Shown here: positions 41,447 through 49,802 of the stretch, in pieces | How positions within the stretch are numbered: the first letter of the stretch is position 1 | How the letters are laid out: each line of letters starts with the position of its first letter | From: Amycolatopsis orientalis DSM 40040 = KCTC 9412 | GTDB taxonomy: Bacteria > Actinomycetota > Actinomycetes > Mycobacteriales > Pseudonocardiaceae | Direction of reading: 5' to 3' | Assembly (NCBI RefSeq): GCF_000478275.1 | Contig: NZ_ASJB01000074.1 | Coordinates: forward strand, 40,400 to 104,399 | DNA: 64,000 nt | The notes under the pieces: generated by a model | Told to the model about the DNA's origin: nothing | Databases searched by the model: none | The model's input: only the letters and a program-made list of their open reading frames with translations | Position numbers and translations under genes: made by a program

Positions 41447-42910
41447 TTGCCCAAGAGAACAGCCATCGTGGTGGCGCTGCTCGTCGCCGGGGTGTTGGCC
41501 CCGGCGGCGCCCGCCACCGCTTCGCCTTCGATCACCTGGCACGGATGCGCGACGGGCCCCGGCGACCGTCTTGGCACCGAGCTGGACAAGGCGGGCGCGC
41601 AGTGCGGTGACGTCGTCGTGCCGGTCGACCACCGCCGTCCCAAAGGGCGCGGGATCACCCTCGCACTGGCGCGGATCAAGGCCACCGATCCCGCGCGCCG
41701 CCGCGGCACGCTGATGCTCAACCCGGGCGGACCGGGTGGCCCCGCCATGGAGCTGGTCCTGGCCGGGCCGCTCATGCCGGAGATCGCCGCCCGGTACGAC
41801 CTCGTCGGCCTGGATCCCCGGTTCGTCGGGCGCAGTTCACCGCTGCGGTGCGACTGGAAGACCGACACGTTCGCGCGCTCGGCCGGGCCGACCCTCCGCA
41901 CGTTCGGTGAGAGCGTGAGACTCGCGAAGGAGCTGGCCCGCGGCTGCTCGGGCAACGATCCCGAGTTGTTGCGGGCCGCGTCCACCCGCAACACCGCCAG
42001 GGACATGGACGTCGTGCGCGCCGCGCTCGGCGAACGGAAGATCTCCTACCTCGGCGCGTCGTACGGGACCTACCTCGGCGCGGTGTACCTCCAGATGTTC
42101 GGTGCGCGAGCGGACCGGTTCGTGCTCGACTCGTCGGTGGATCCGGAGGCGTTCGGGCCCGGGCTGCTCCGGCAGACCGCCCCGGCTGTCGACGCCGCGT
42201 TGCGGAACTGGGCGAAGAGCGCCGTGGGACAAGGGCTGGGGGACACCGCGGACGAGGTCGTGACGACCGTGCGGGACATCGCGCGGACGGCGGAGCGGCG
42301 GCCGCTCCGGGTCGGGAAGTACACAGTGGACGGTCACATGGTGCCCTACCTGTTCTTCGCGCACCTCTACGACGACCGCCCCGCCGCACAGGCCGGCTTC
42401 GTCGACACCGTACGTACCCTCCGCGACGCCGCCGCGGGTCTGCATCCGACGCCCGCTCCGGCGCTGGCCGCGCTGCTCGACGGCCTGACGACCGGATCCG
42501 GTTCCGCGACCGACCGGGCCGGCACGCCGGTCGTCTGCGCCGATCGCGCGACCTCCCGCGACCCGGCGACGTACTTCCGGGACATCCAGGACCATCGGGC
42601 CGCCGAGCCGCTGTTCGGCCCGCTGGCCCGCAACATCACCCCGTGCGCGTTCTGGCCCGTGGCGCCCGCGGAACCCGCCACCCGGATCCACAACGCCGCT
42701 CCGGCCCTGCTCCTGGGCTCGACCGGCGATCCCGCGACGCCTTACGCCGGGCAGCTCGCCATGCACCGGGCTCTCGCCGGTTCGCGTCTGGTGACGGTGG
42801 AAGGGGCGTTCCGGCACTCCGTCTTCCTGAAGGGTGACCGGTGCGTCGACACGGCGGTGCGGGACTACCTCGTGGGCGGAGAGCTGCCCGCGGACCGGAG
42901 CTGCCGCTGA
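41447..42910 (+). CDS. secreted alpha/beta hydrolase, tripeptidyl aminopeptidase type
   Basis: A 487-residue exported serine hydrolase. A signal peptide (KRTAIVVALLVAGVLAPAAPATA) is followed by the mature N-terminus WHGCATG. The nucleophile Ser lies in YLGASYGTYLG (about residue 205), the oxyanion region is NPGGPGGPAMELV, and a C-terminal TAP-like domain contains PALLLGSTGDPATPY (catalytic Asp) and GAFRHSVFL (His). Relatives release tripeptides from protein N-termini. The start is a TTG at 41447 six bases after AAGGAG, a clear ribosome-binding site. It is a single-gene unit. Confidence 0.9.
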   Translation: MPKRTAIVVALLVAGVLAPAAPATASPSITWHGCATGPGDRLGTELDKAGAQCGDVVVPVDHRRPKGRGITLALARIKATDPARRRGTLMLNPGGPGGPAMELVLAGPLMPEIAARYDLVGLDPRFVGRSSPLRCDWKTDTFARSAGPTLRTFGESVRLAKELARGCSGNDPELLRAASTRNTARDMDVVRAALGERKISYLGASYGTYLGAVYLQMFGARADRFVLDSSVDPEAFGPGLLRQTAPAVDAALRNWAKSAVGQGLGDTADEVVTTVRDIARTAERRPLRVGKYTVDGHMVPYLFFAHLYDDRPAAQAGFVDTVRTLRDAAAGLHPTPAPALAALLDGLTTGSGSATDRAGTPVVCADRATSRDPATYFRDIQDHRAAEPLFGPLARNITPCAFWPVAPAEPATRIHNAAPALLLGSTGDPATPYAGQLAMHRALAGSRLVTVEGAFRHSVFLKGDRCVDTAVRDYLVGGELPADRSCR

Positions 42911-42926
42911 GCAGACACGGCGGGCT

Positions 42927-43502
42927 TCAGGAACGCGCCCGGACGTGGGCGCGTTCACCCTGCGGTCCGAACAGGACGAGGGTTTCGACGGCGCCGCCGT
43001 CGGCGGAGCCGAGCCAGTGCGGGAGCGACGTGTCGAATTCGGCTGCCTCGCCCGGAGGCAGGATCAGGTCGCGGTCGCCGACCACCAGCCGCAACCGTCC
43101 ATTGAGGACATACACCCATTCGTAGCCGCCGTGGGTCTTCGGCGCGGGCTCCGCCGGTTCGTCGCGGCCGGGGATGAGCATCTTGAAGGCCTGCACCCCG
43201 CCGGCCCGGCGGGTGAGCGGCAGGAAGGTCATCCCGTGGCGGTGGATCGGCCGCAGATGGATCCGCGGATCGCCGGTGCGCGGGGCGCCGACGAGGTCGT
43301 CGAGGGGGACGCCGTGCACCCGAGCCAGCGGCAGCAGTAGTTCCAGGGTGGGCCGCCGCCCGCCACTTTCCAGCCGGGACAAGGTGCTTTCCGAAATCCC
43401 GGTCGACGCCGACAGATCGGCCAGGGTCAGTCCCCGGTGCTTGCGCAGGGCGCGCAACCTCGGGCCCACCGCGTCCAGTACCTCGTCCGTCTCGTCCGCC
43501 AT
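42927..43502 (-). CDS. XRE-cupin transcriptional regulator
   Basis: A 191-residue regulator: an XRE helix-turn-helix at about 12-65 (LRALRKHRGLTLADLSASTGISESTLSRLESG) and a C-terminal cupin at 105-180 (HGGYEWVYVLNGRLRLVVGDRDLILPPGEAAEFDTSLPHW). This pairing is common in regulators that sense small ligands through the cupin. The ATG at 43502 is chosen because upstream in-frame codons overlap the intergenic promoter. It is divergent from a methyltransferase gene with 89 bases between starts and probably regulates it. Confidence 0.88.
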   Translation of the reverse strand: MADETDEVLDAVGPRLRALRKHRGLTLADLSASTGISESTLSRLESGGRRPTLELLLPLARVHGVPLDDLVGAPRTGDPRIHLRPIHRHGMTFLPLTRRAGGVQAFKMLIPGRDEPAEPAPKTHGGYEWVYVLNGRLRLVVGDRDLILPPGEAAEFDTSLPHWLGSADGGAVETLVLFGPQGERAHVRARS

Positions 43503-43591
43503 GCCGTCGATCTTGCCACCTCGGCAAGTTTTCGTGCGTTTTCCCGGTGACCAGGGCGAAGGTGGTCCGGAACAGACCATGCGAGGTGAAA

Positions 43592-44212
43592 ATGAACGCT
43601 CCGGACCGTGCCACGGAATTCTGGGATGAGCTCTATGACCGGCGAGCCACCGCGGCGCCGAAAGTGAATCCGAGGCTGGCCGAGATCGCCGGGCCGCTCA
43701 GGCCGGGGGCCGCGCTCGACCTCGGCTGCGGCGGCGGGGGAGACGCGCTGTGGCTGGCGGGACGGGGCTGGCGGGTCACCGCGGTCGACATCTCCGGATC
43801 GGCGGTGCGCTCGCTCCAGGAGCGCGGTGAGCCGATCACGGCGCTCCGTGTCGATCTCGCCCAGGACTTTCCCGACGGCACCTTCGATCTGGTGTCCGCG
43901 CAGTACTTCCACACGCCGTTCGAACTCGACCGCGCCCGCGTGCTGCGGACCGCCGCCCAGGCGCTGAACCCGGGCGGACGGCTGGTCGTCGTCGATCACG
44001 GCTCGACCGCGCCGTGGTCGTGGAACCAGGATCCGGACCTCCGGTACCCGGCACCGCGGGAAGTGGCCGAAGAGCTGGCCCTCGATCCCGTGGAATGGCC
44101 GATCGAACGCGCCGATGCCTTGGCGCGTCAGGCGACCGGTCCGGCCGGCCGGACCGCGACCGTCGTCGACCACGTCCTGGTGCTCCGGCGGATTCCGGGG
44201 CCCCGGCGATGA
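43592..44212 (+). CDS. class I SAM-dependent methyltransferase
   Basis: A 206-residue Rossmann-fold methyltransferase. Motif I is ALDLGCGGGGDALWLA (about 40-55), followed by VTAVDISGSAV (motif II), and FDLVSAQYFHTPF (motif IV region). The substrate is unknown; close types modify small molecules. The ATG at 43592 follows GAGGTGAAA. It overlaps the next gene by ATGA, and the divergent XRE-cupin gene is its likely regulator. Confidence 0.87.
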   Translation: MNAPDRATEFWDELYDRRATAAPKVNPRLAEIAGPLRPGAALDLGCGGGGDALWLAGRGWRVTAVDISGSAVRSLQERGEPITALRVDLAQDFPDGTFDLVSAQYFHTPFELDRARVLRTAAQALNPGGRLVVVDHGSTAPWSWNQDPDLRYPAPREVAEELALDPVEWPIERADALARQATGPAGRTATVVDHVLVLRRIPGPRR

Positions 44213-44679
44213 GCGCCCGGCGGAAACGCGACATCGGGCCGCCGTCGACGGGCCCCGGCGAGAAGGACGTCCTCGTCGGCTTCCTCGACTACCTGCGCGC
44301 CGCCGTCGCGGCCAAGGTCGACGGGGTGCCGGAAACCCGCGCGAGGGTTCCCGGGGTGCCGTCGGGCACGAACCTGCTCGGCCTCGTCGGCCATTTGGCC
44401 GCGGTGGAACGGCATTGGCTGCTCGGCGAGAAGGTCACCGACTGGAAGGCGACCTTCCATCCGGCCCCGGACGCGACGACCGCGACGGTTCTCGCCGCGT
44501 ACCGGGAAACCATCGCCGCGACGAACGACGAGATCGCGTCCTGGGACGACCTCTCCGGAGCGGGTCCGCGTTCGGCGTCGAGGCGATGGACGCTGACCCA
44601 CCTGATCGAGGAGACCGCGCGGCACGCGGGACACGCCGACATCCTGCGCGAGCTGACCGACGGTTCCACCGGACGCTGA
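44209..44679 (+). CDS. DinB/DUF664 family protein
   Basis: A 156-residue four-helix-bundle protein of the DinB/mycothiol S-transferase-like superfamily. Metal-binding histidines are visible as LVGHLAAVERHW (about 61-72) and ETARHAGHADILRE near 140. Members are thiol-dependent transferases or hydrolases using mycothiol or similar thiols, or have no known role. The ATGA overlap with the methyltransferase gene shows they are coupled. Confidence 0.85.
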   Translation: MSARRKRDIGPPSTGPGEKDVLVGFLDYLRAAVAAKVDGVPETRARVPGVPSGTNLLGLVGHLAAVERHWLLGEKVTDWKATFHPAPDATTATVLAAYRETIAATNDEIASWDDLSGAGPRSASRRWTLTHLIEETARHAGHADILRELTDGSTGR

Positions 44680-44702
44680 CCACCGAAACGGAGATCCATC
44701 CC

Positions 44703-45695
44703 ATGCTTCACCGAACCTTCCGGCGAACCACGGCCGCGTTCGCCGCCGCCCTAGTCCTGCTGACGTCGGCGTGCGGGACGGCGGGCGATCCCGTGCCCGC
44801 CCACGAGAAGGTGACTCGGGGCGACGCGGGTTTCGCCCAGCGGTTCCGTCATGAGTTCGCGGACGTCGACGGGGTGAAGATGCACTATGTCACCGGCGGC
44901 CGGGGCGCGCCGCTCGTCCTGCTGCATGGCTGGCCGCAGACCTGGTACGGCTGGCACCGCGTCATGCCCGCGCTGGCCGACCACTTCACGGTGTACGCCC
45001 TCGACCTGCCCGGCCTCGGCGACAGCACGGGCGCGCCGCCCAGCTACGACAAGGCCACCCTCGCCCGCTACGTGCACGGCCTGGTCGCCGGACGGCTCGG
45101 CCTGCGCGACGCCCGGATCGTCGGCCACGACCTCGGTGCCGCGGTCGCCTTCCAGTACGCCGCGCAGTTCCCGGACGATCTCACCCGCCTCGCCTACCTC
45201 GACCTCCCGCTGCCGGGGCCCGCGCTCGACGGGGCGGCCTACCGGAAGCTGAGCTGGCACATCGCCTTCCACTCGCAGAAGACCGTTCCGGAGGCGATCG
45301 TCGGCGACGACGTCCGCGAGTACCTTTCGCTGTTCTATCCCCAGGTCGCCTACACCGGTACGGCCTTCGGCGGACCCGGGGCGCCGCCGCCGTTCGACGA
45401 GGCCGAGGTCGGCGAGTACGCCCGCACCTACAGCAGGCCGGAGGTGCTGCACGGCGGATTCGAGCTCTACCGCACCCTCGGCCAGGACGCGGCCGCGAAC
45501 GCGGGCGCGAAACCCATCACCACGCCGACCCTGCTGTTGACAGCCGAAGGACTGCTCGAACCCCAGAAGGCCACGCTCGTGCCCCGCGTCGCCAATCTCG
45601 TCCGGGCGGTCGAGGTGCCGCGGGCGGGACATTGGCTGGCCGAGGAGAACCCGGAGTTCGTCACGGCGGAATTGCTCGATTTCCTCAAGAAGTGA
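44703..45695 (+). CDS. exported epoxide hydrolase-like alpha/beta hydrolase (lipoprotein)
   Basis: A 330-residue hydrolase. The N-terminus is a lipoprotein signal with the lipobox LLTSAC (Cys near residue 24). The core shows HGWPQTWYGW (oxyanion loop), the nucleophile Asp in VGHDLGAAVAF, a cap region with FYPQVAYTG, and AGHWLAEENPEF with the catalytic His. The HGWPQ/GHDLG pairing is that of epoxide hydrolases and haloacetate dehalogenases, which use Asp as nucleophile. It starts 23 bases after the DinB gene and may share its transcript. It ends seven bases before a 46-bp palindrome. Confidence 0.87.
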   Translation: MLHRTFRRTTAAFAAALVLLTSACGTAGDPVPAHEKVTRGDAGFAQRFRHEFADVDGVKMHYVTGGRGAPLVLLHGWPQTWYGWHRVMPALADHFTVYALDLPGLGDSTGAPPSYDKATLARYVHGLVAGRLGLRDARIVGHDLGAAVAFQYAAQFPDDLTRLAYLDLPLPGPALDGAAYRKLSWHIAFHSQKTVPEAIVGDDVREYLSLFYPQVAYTGTAFGGPGAPPPFDEAEVGEYARTYSRPEVLHGGFELYRTLGQDAAANAGAKPITTPTLLLTAEGLLEPQKATLVPRVANLVRAVEVPRAGHWLAEENPEFVTAELLDFLKK

Positions 45696-45702
45696 CCCGA
45701 CG

Positions 45703-45748
45703 CTCGTGAGTGGTAATGACGGTTCTAACCGTCATTACCACTCACGAG
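45703..45748. repeat. 46-bp palindrome family, copy 5 (CT orientation)
   Basis: A perfect palindrome with 22-bp arms starting CTCGTGAGTGG and a central CT. It lies between the convergent hydrolase and S1 protease genes, seven and ten bases from their stop codons. It is identical to copies 3 and 7. Confidence 0.92.
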
Positions 45749-45758
45749 GCGATCTGGG

Positions 45759-46928
45759 TCAGGAACGGGTCAGCGTGACCCCGTAGGTGTTCGCCGCGTC
45801 CACGACGGGCTGGTAGTACGAGTACGAACCGGTCGCGTTGGCGCCCTCGTTGTAGCCGCAGTCGTGTCCGTCGTTCGGGCCGCCGGAGGTCATGCCCTGC
45901 GCGGTGTTGCCCGCGATGTAGGCGCCACCGCTGTCGCCGCCTTCGGTGCAGACGGTCGACTTCGCCAGCCCGCTGGTGGCGACGCTTTCCCCGCTGTAGC
46001 GGACGGTCTGGTTGTAGGCGGTGATCTTGCCGCAGGTCCAGCCGGTGGTGTTGCCCGCCTTGCACAGCGTGGTGCCGACCGGCGCCTTCGAGCTGCCGGT
46101 GATCCGGACCGTGGTGCCCTTGCGGGTGTCGACGTAACCCCGGCCGGTGTCCTCGTCGTCGATGTCCATCAGGCCCATGTCGGTCGACGGGAACTCGGTG
46201 GCGACGCCGCGGCCGATGTGGACGCCGTTGCGGTTGAGGATGTCGGGGTTCCCCTCGACGCAGTGCCCGGCGGTGAGCAGCACGTTGTCGCCGTCACTGG
46301 TGGTCCCGGGGAAGCCGAGGGAGCAGTTGGTGCCGGGGTCGAGGTCCATGATCTGGCCGGGGATGACGTCCGCCTGCGTGGTGTTGCCGTTGGCGATTCC
46401 GGTTCGGACGGTCACTCCGGACAGTGCCGAAAGCCGCCGGACGAGGGCGCTGTCGGCGCCGGGCGCCACGGTGACGACGACCTGGTCCGCCGCGAGTTCC
46501 GGGCCCCAGGACTGCACCTGGGTGACATCGGCGCCGATGACTTCGCCGACGCGGGCGGACAGGGAGTCCAGCGCCTTCTCCCCGCGGGCGCCGGTGCGTG
46601 GCGTCAGGCCCGCGGAACGGAGCGCCTGCGCGGATCCGGCGTCGGGGGTGTTCACCACGAGGGTGCCCGAGTCGTCGAAGTACGCGCCGTCGGTGCGAAG
46701 GCCGCGCGCTCTGATGTTCTCCAGCGACGAGATCAGGTTCTTCTCGTGGTCCAGCTTCTGCGCGGCCTGCAGCGGGGTGACCCGGAGCTGGGCGGCGAGT
46801 GTTTCGAGCATCGTCTGGTCGTAGGCCGTGGGCGGCTGGCCGGGAGCGGCCGTCGCCGGGACGGCGAGCGCGCCGATTCCGGCGCAGACGCTCAGGAGAG
46901 TGAGCATGACGGGTCCGCGAATTCGCAT
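45759..46928 (-). CDS. secreted S1 serine protease with pro-domain (streptogrisin type)
   Basis: A 389-residue zymogen. A signal peptide covers about residues 1-28 (MRIRGPVMLTLLSVCAGIGALAVPATA), the pro-region 30-200, and the chymotrypsin-fold domain follows from about 202. The triad is visible: His in LLTAGHCVEG, Asp in STDMGLMDI and Ser in CTEGGDSGGAYIAG, with paired cysteines around them. Substrate preference is not readable with confidence. The ATG at 46928 follows GAAGGA. The upstream region carries repeated GAAAGT words (47051-47147). Confidence 0.92.
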   Translation of the reverse strand: MRIRGPVMLTLLSVCAGIGALAVPATAAPGQPPTAYDQTMLETLAAQLRVTPLQAAQKLDHEKNLISSLENIRARGLRTDGAYFDDSGTLVVNTPDAGSAQALRSAGLTPRTGARGEKALDSLSARVGEVIGADVTQVQSWGPELAADQVVVTVAPGADSALVRRLSALSGVTVRTGIANGNTTQADVIPGQIMDLDPGTNCSLGFPGTTSDGDNVLLTAGHCVEGNPDILNRNGVHIGRGVATEFPSTDMGLMDIDDEDTGRGYVDTRKGTTVRITGSSKAPVGTTLCKAGNTTGWTCGKITAYNQTVRYSGESVATSGLAKSTVCTEGGDSGGAYIAGNTAQGMTSGGPNDGHDCGYNEGANATGSYSYYQPVVDAANTYGVTLTRS

Positions 46929-47050
46929 GCGAATTTCCTTCGGTAAAGGAGGGGACGACGAACCGCCGGATATGGTGGGAATGGCAGGGACCGGGCGGTT
47001 CATCTCGACGTGACGCACATTACGAGCGCCCGACTATCCCGTCGTAGCGC

Positions 47051-47147
47051 CGAAAGTAGGTTCCATGATCGTGGTCCTACTTTCGTATGCGGAAAGTGCG
47101 AATCGCCGCGTATTCGATTTGCGCGAAAGTGTCATTGGCCGAAAAGT
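47051..47147. promoter_or_regulatory. cluster of GAAAGT repeats upstream of the S1 protease
   Basis: GAAAGT occurs in both directions at 47052, 47079 (as ACTTTC), 47092, 47125 and, as GAAAAGT, at 47141. CGAAAGTAGG and CCTACTTTCG form a 10-bp inverted repeat (47051-47085), and GAAAGTGTCAT and GAAAAGTGTCAT are direct repeats 16 bases apart. This suggests an operator region of a regulated protease promoter. The rest of 46929-47226 holds only the palindrome at 47166. Confidence 0.45.
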
Positions 47148-47165
47148 GTCATGCGCGTGTGCTGT

Positions 47166-47187
47166 CGCAAGTAGTCGACTACTTGCG
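47166..47187. repeat. TAGTCGACTA palindrome, copy 2
   Basis: CGCAAGTAGTC and GACTACTTGCG form a perfect 22-bp palindrome. The core is shared with 25617-25648. It lies about 40 bases after the stop of the minus-strand double-MerR gene and may terminate it. Confidence 0.6.
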
Positions 47188-47226
47188 AAGGTCTACAGCG
47201 CGAACCAGGATCGAAAAGCTCAGTGT

Positions 47227-47961
47227 CTACGCGGAGCCGTTCCGCGTCGTCGCCGTCGGATCGGCGAGGTAGGCGTCCAGCGCGGCGGCGCCGGAGAGCA
47301 GGGCCCGGCTCCTGGCCGCGAGGCGGTCGTGCCAGCCGCGTAACGCCGATTCGAGCGGCACGACGCCTCCGGCCGAACGAACCTGCTCGATCAGCGGCGC
47401 GATCTGCGCCAGCGGATAGCCGCCCCGCCGGAGCTGGCGGGTCAGTTTGGCGTCGCGCACGTCGGCAGCGCTGTAGACGCGGTAGCCCGTCCGCGGGTCG
47501 CGGTCCGGCCGGAGCAGACCGGCGCTTTCCCATTTGCGCAGGGTGGCCGGCCGGACCCCGAGTTTCCCGGACAGCGGCCCGACGAACAGGTCGCCCCGTT
47601 CCTGCGGCACGGGTTCGAGCTCCCGGAGCGCGGCCGTGACGGCTTGCAGCGTGCGGCGGTCGTCGAGCAGCTGGGCGTGGGTCTCGTCGATGAACCGGAG
47701 TGCGTCCTCGAGCGCGCCCCGGTTGACCGCTGCCATGATCGACGTCGCCGTCGCGTGGCCGTGCCCGGGGACGAGGGCGAGGAAAGCGCGCAGGGCCAGC
47801 GCGTGCCGTGGCGTGTAGGCGCGGTATCCCTGCGGGCCGCGTTCGGCGGCGGGGAGGATGCCGTCCGCCTCGTAGTTGCGGACGGCCTGCGTGGAAAGAC
47901 CGTGCTCACGCGCCAGATCGACCGGCCTGAGCCGCTCGCGGTCTCGAAGGTCTCGCCCCAC
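47227..47961 (-). CDS. double-MerR-domain regulator A
   Basis: A 244-residue protein with two MerR-type DNA-binding modules. The first is at about 10-55 (PVDLAREHGLSTQAVRNYEADGILP), and the second at about 125-175 (LSGKLGVRPATLRKWESAGLLRPDRDPRTGYRVYSAADV), joined by helices. Ordinary MerR proteins have one domain and a dimerisation helix. The start is a GTG at 47961; a TATCCT hexamer six to seven bases upstream and the lack of a ribosome-binding site suggest a leaderless mRNA. A paralogue (48554-49270) lies close by, with a DUF6194 gene between them. Confidence 0.85.
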   Translation of the reverse strand: MGRDLRDRERLRPVDLAREHGLSTQAVRNYEADGILPAAERGPQGYRAYTPRHALALRAFLALVPGHGHATATSIMAAVNRGALEDALRFIDETHAQLLDDRRTLQAVTAALRELEPVPQERGDLFVGPLSGKLGVRPATLRKWESAGLLRPDRDPRTGYRVYSAADVRDAKLTRQLRRGGYPLAQIAPLIEQVRSAGGVVPLESALRGWHDRLAARSRALLSGAAALDAYLADPTATTRNGSA

Positions 47962-48014
47962 TGGCCAAGGATAAGCGACCCTTGACCGCTGACACCTTGT
48001 CCGGCGGCTCCGGC

Positions 48015-48491
48015 TCACTCGCGCGAGGATTCCGCCTTGCGTTCGAACCGGGAACGCGCCAGCCGGTAGGCCGTACCGAGCAGTTCCCGGGTGACTTCTT
48101 CGGTCTTCGACGCCGGGTTCACCACCGCCAGCCAGCCCCCGTTTCCGTAGACGGGATGGGCGATCACGGTGTCGGCGACGGCGGCGTCGACGTCGGTTTC
48201 GGCCGCCTCCCGGGGTGAGCGGCCGAGCCGACGGGTGAACTCCTCCTTCCCGGCGTGGATGTTCACGCGGAAGGTGTCCGGGCGGTCCAGGCGCGAGGTC
48301 TCGTCGCCGGGATAGTTCTTGGTCACCACCGTCGCGAAGGGCTGGACGTTCGTCGGCACGACGCCGTCGGGGGAGTAGTAGAAGAACGCGTCGCCCCAGC
48401 TGAGCTCCGGCCACTCGTCACCGGGCGCGGGGGTGAGGGTCAGGACGCCGTCGAAGCCCGACACGAAAGTGATGATCTCGTCGATGGTCAT
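48015..48491 (-). CDS. DUF6194 family protein
   Basis: A 158-residue protein resembling the DUF6194 family: MTIDEIITFVSGFDGVL at the start, WGDAFFYYSPDGVVP, RPDTFRVNIHAGKEEF and HPVYGNGGWLAVVNPA. The function is unknown; family members are often next to MerR regulators in actinobacteria. I prefer the ATG at 48491 because it gives the typical MTxDEI opening; a GTG at 48506 would add five residues. It is divergent from double-MerR gene B, with 62 bases between starts, and may be its target. Confidence 0.8.
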   Translation of the reverse strand: MTIDEIITFVSGFDGVLTLTPAPGDEWPELSWGDAFFYYSPDGVVPTNVQPFATVVTKNYPGDETSRLDRPDTFRVNIHAGKEEFTRRLGRSPREAAETDVDAAVADTVIAHPVYGNGGWLAVVNPASKTEEVTRELLGTAYRLARSRFERKAESSRE

Positions 48492-48553
48492 GTGTTCAAG
48501 CGTCACATTAAAGTGGTTATGGAGGGTTCAAGGCCGTTTTCGATGGAGTATGG

Positions 48554-49270
48554 ATGTCAAGTCTCAACTCGGCTGGGATGCGCACGGCGGAGGTCGCGCG
48601 GAGGTCGGGGTATTCGGTCCAGCAGGTGCGCAACCTGGAACGCGACGGCGTGCTCCCGGCGGCGGCGCGTACGCCGTCGGGTTACCGGATCCACGGGGAG
48701 GTCCATCTCCGGTCCGCGCTGGCCTACCGTGCCCTCGCCGCGGGGGTGGGGCCGGTCGAGGCCAAGCGGATCGTCCGCGCCGCGCACCGGGAACCGGCCG
48801 CGCGGCTGCTGGCCCTGCTCGACGCGGCCCATGCCGGGCTCCACGCCGAGCGCGCGGATCTGCGGGAGGCCAGGGAAGCGGTCCGGGTGATCTCGGCCGA
48901 ACCGATCGGCGATGTCCGCGGCTCGGATTCGATGAGCGTCTCCGAACTCGCGACCGCACTAGGGCTTCGGCCGTCGACATTGCGGCATTGGGACGCCGAA
49001 GGGCTCGTCGTTCCGGACCGCGACCCGCGGGGGACGCGGCGGTACACCCCGGCCCAGGTGCGGGACGCGCGGATCGTGCACCAGTTGCGGCTGGCGGGCT
49101 ATCGCGTCGCACCCCTGCGGGCATTGATGCCGGAGCTACAGCGATCGCGGCGGCTGGAGGACGTCGCCACCGCGCTGGCGGCCAGGGACGCCGCCATCGC
49201 CGCGCGCTCCCGTGCCCTTTTCGACGGTACAGCCGCGCTTTCCGGTCTCGTGAGTGGTAATGACGGTTAG
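48554..49270 (+). CDS. double-MerR-domain regulator B
   Basis: A 238-residue paralogue of regulator A with the same layout: a first MerR module at about 8-55 (MRTAEVARRSGYSVQQVRNLERDGVLPAAARTPSGYRIHGE) and a second at about 128-175 (VSELATALGLRPSTLRHWDAEGLVVPDRDPRGTRRYTPAQV). The ATG at 48554 follows GGAG. The C-terminus runs into a 46-bp palindrome, so the last residues (VSGNDG) and the TAG stop are encoded by the repeat; regulator A continues further with a different tail. It is divergent from the DUF6194 gene. Confidence 0.86.
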   Translation: MSSLNSAGMRTAEVARRSGYSVQQVRNLERDGVLPAAARTPSGYRIHGEVHLRSALAYRALAAGVGPVEAKRIVRAAHREPAARLLALLDAAHAGLHAERADLREAREAVRVISAEPIGDVRGSDSMSVSELATALGLRPSTLRHWDAEGLVVPDRDPRGTRRYTPAQVRDARIVHQLRLAGYRVAPLRALMPELQRSRRLEDVATALAARDAAIAARSRALFDGTAALSGLVSGNDG

Positions 49271-49294
49271 AACCGTCATTACCACTCACGAGAC
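49245..49294. repeat. 46-bp palindrome family, copy 6 (AG orientation)
   Basis: The longest copy, extended to 50 bp by GTCTCG/CGAGAC ends, with a central AG. The central TAG is the stop codon of double-MerR gene B, and the right edge touches the stop codon of the convergent peroxiredoxin gene with no gap. Confidence 0.92.
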
Positions 49295-49759
49295 TCAGGC
49301 GTCCTTGGGTGTCCGGTCACGCAGTGCCGCGAGCGCCTTGTCGGCGTGGACGTCGAACTTCAGTTCGCTCTTGATCACTTCGAGGATCTTGCGGTCGGTG
49401 CCGATCACGAAGGTGCGCCGCTTGGCGTGCAACGGGCTGAACCTGCGCCATACCCCGAACTGTTTGGCCACCGTACCGTCCACATCGGACAGCAACGGAT
49501 AGTCGAAGCCGTGCAGGACCGAGAACTGACGCTGTTTGGTGATGCCGTCCGGGCTGATCCCGACGCGGTGGGCGCCTACCTCGCCGAATTCCGCGGCCAA
49601 GTCGCGGAAATGGCAGCTCTCGGCGGTGCAGCCACCGGTCATCGCGGCGGGATAGAAGAACAGCACGACCGGGCCGGTGGACAGGAAGTCCGACAGCGTG
49701 CGGTCCTGGCCGGTGTCGTCGGGCAGGGTGAAGTCCGGAGCGAGGTCGCCTGGTTCCAT
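49295..49759 (-). CDS. bcp: BCP-type peroxiredoxin
   Basis: A 154-residue thiol peroxidase. The peroxidatic cysteine is C44 in PAAMTGGCTAESC, and C49 five residues later is the typical resolving cysteine of the BCP/PrxQ group. The surrounding FFYPAAMTGGC and the later RRFSPLHAKRRTFVIG fit this class, although the usual PxxxT motif is varied (P-A-A-M-T). The ATG at 49759 gives MEPGDLAPDF, the normal opening. It reduces hydroperoxides using thioredoxin or a similar donor. Confidence 0.9.
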   Translation of the reverse strand: MEPGDLAPDFTLPDDTGQDRTLSDFLSTGPVVLFFYPAAMTGGCTAESCHFRDLAAEFGEVGAHRVGISPDGITKQRQFSVLHGFDYPLLSDVDGTVAKQFGVWRRFSPLHAKRRTFVIGTDRKILEVIKSELKFDVHADKALAALRDRTPKDA

Positions 49760-49802
49760 GTCCGGGTTTCGGAGCCGCGCGAGGACCGGATTGGTCCCGG
49801 CT

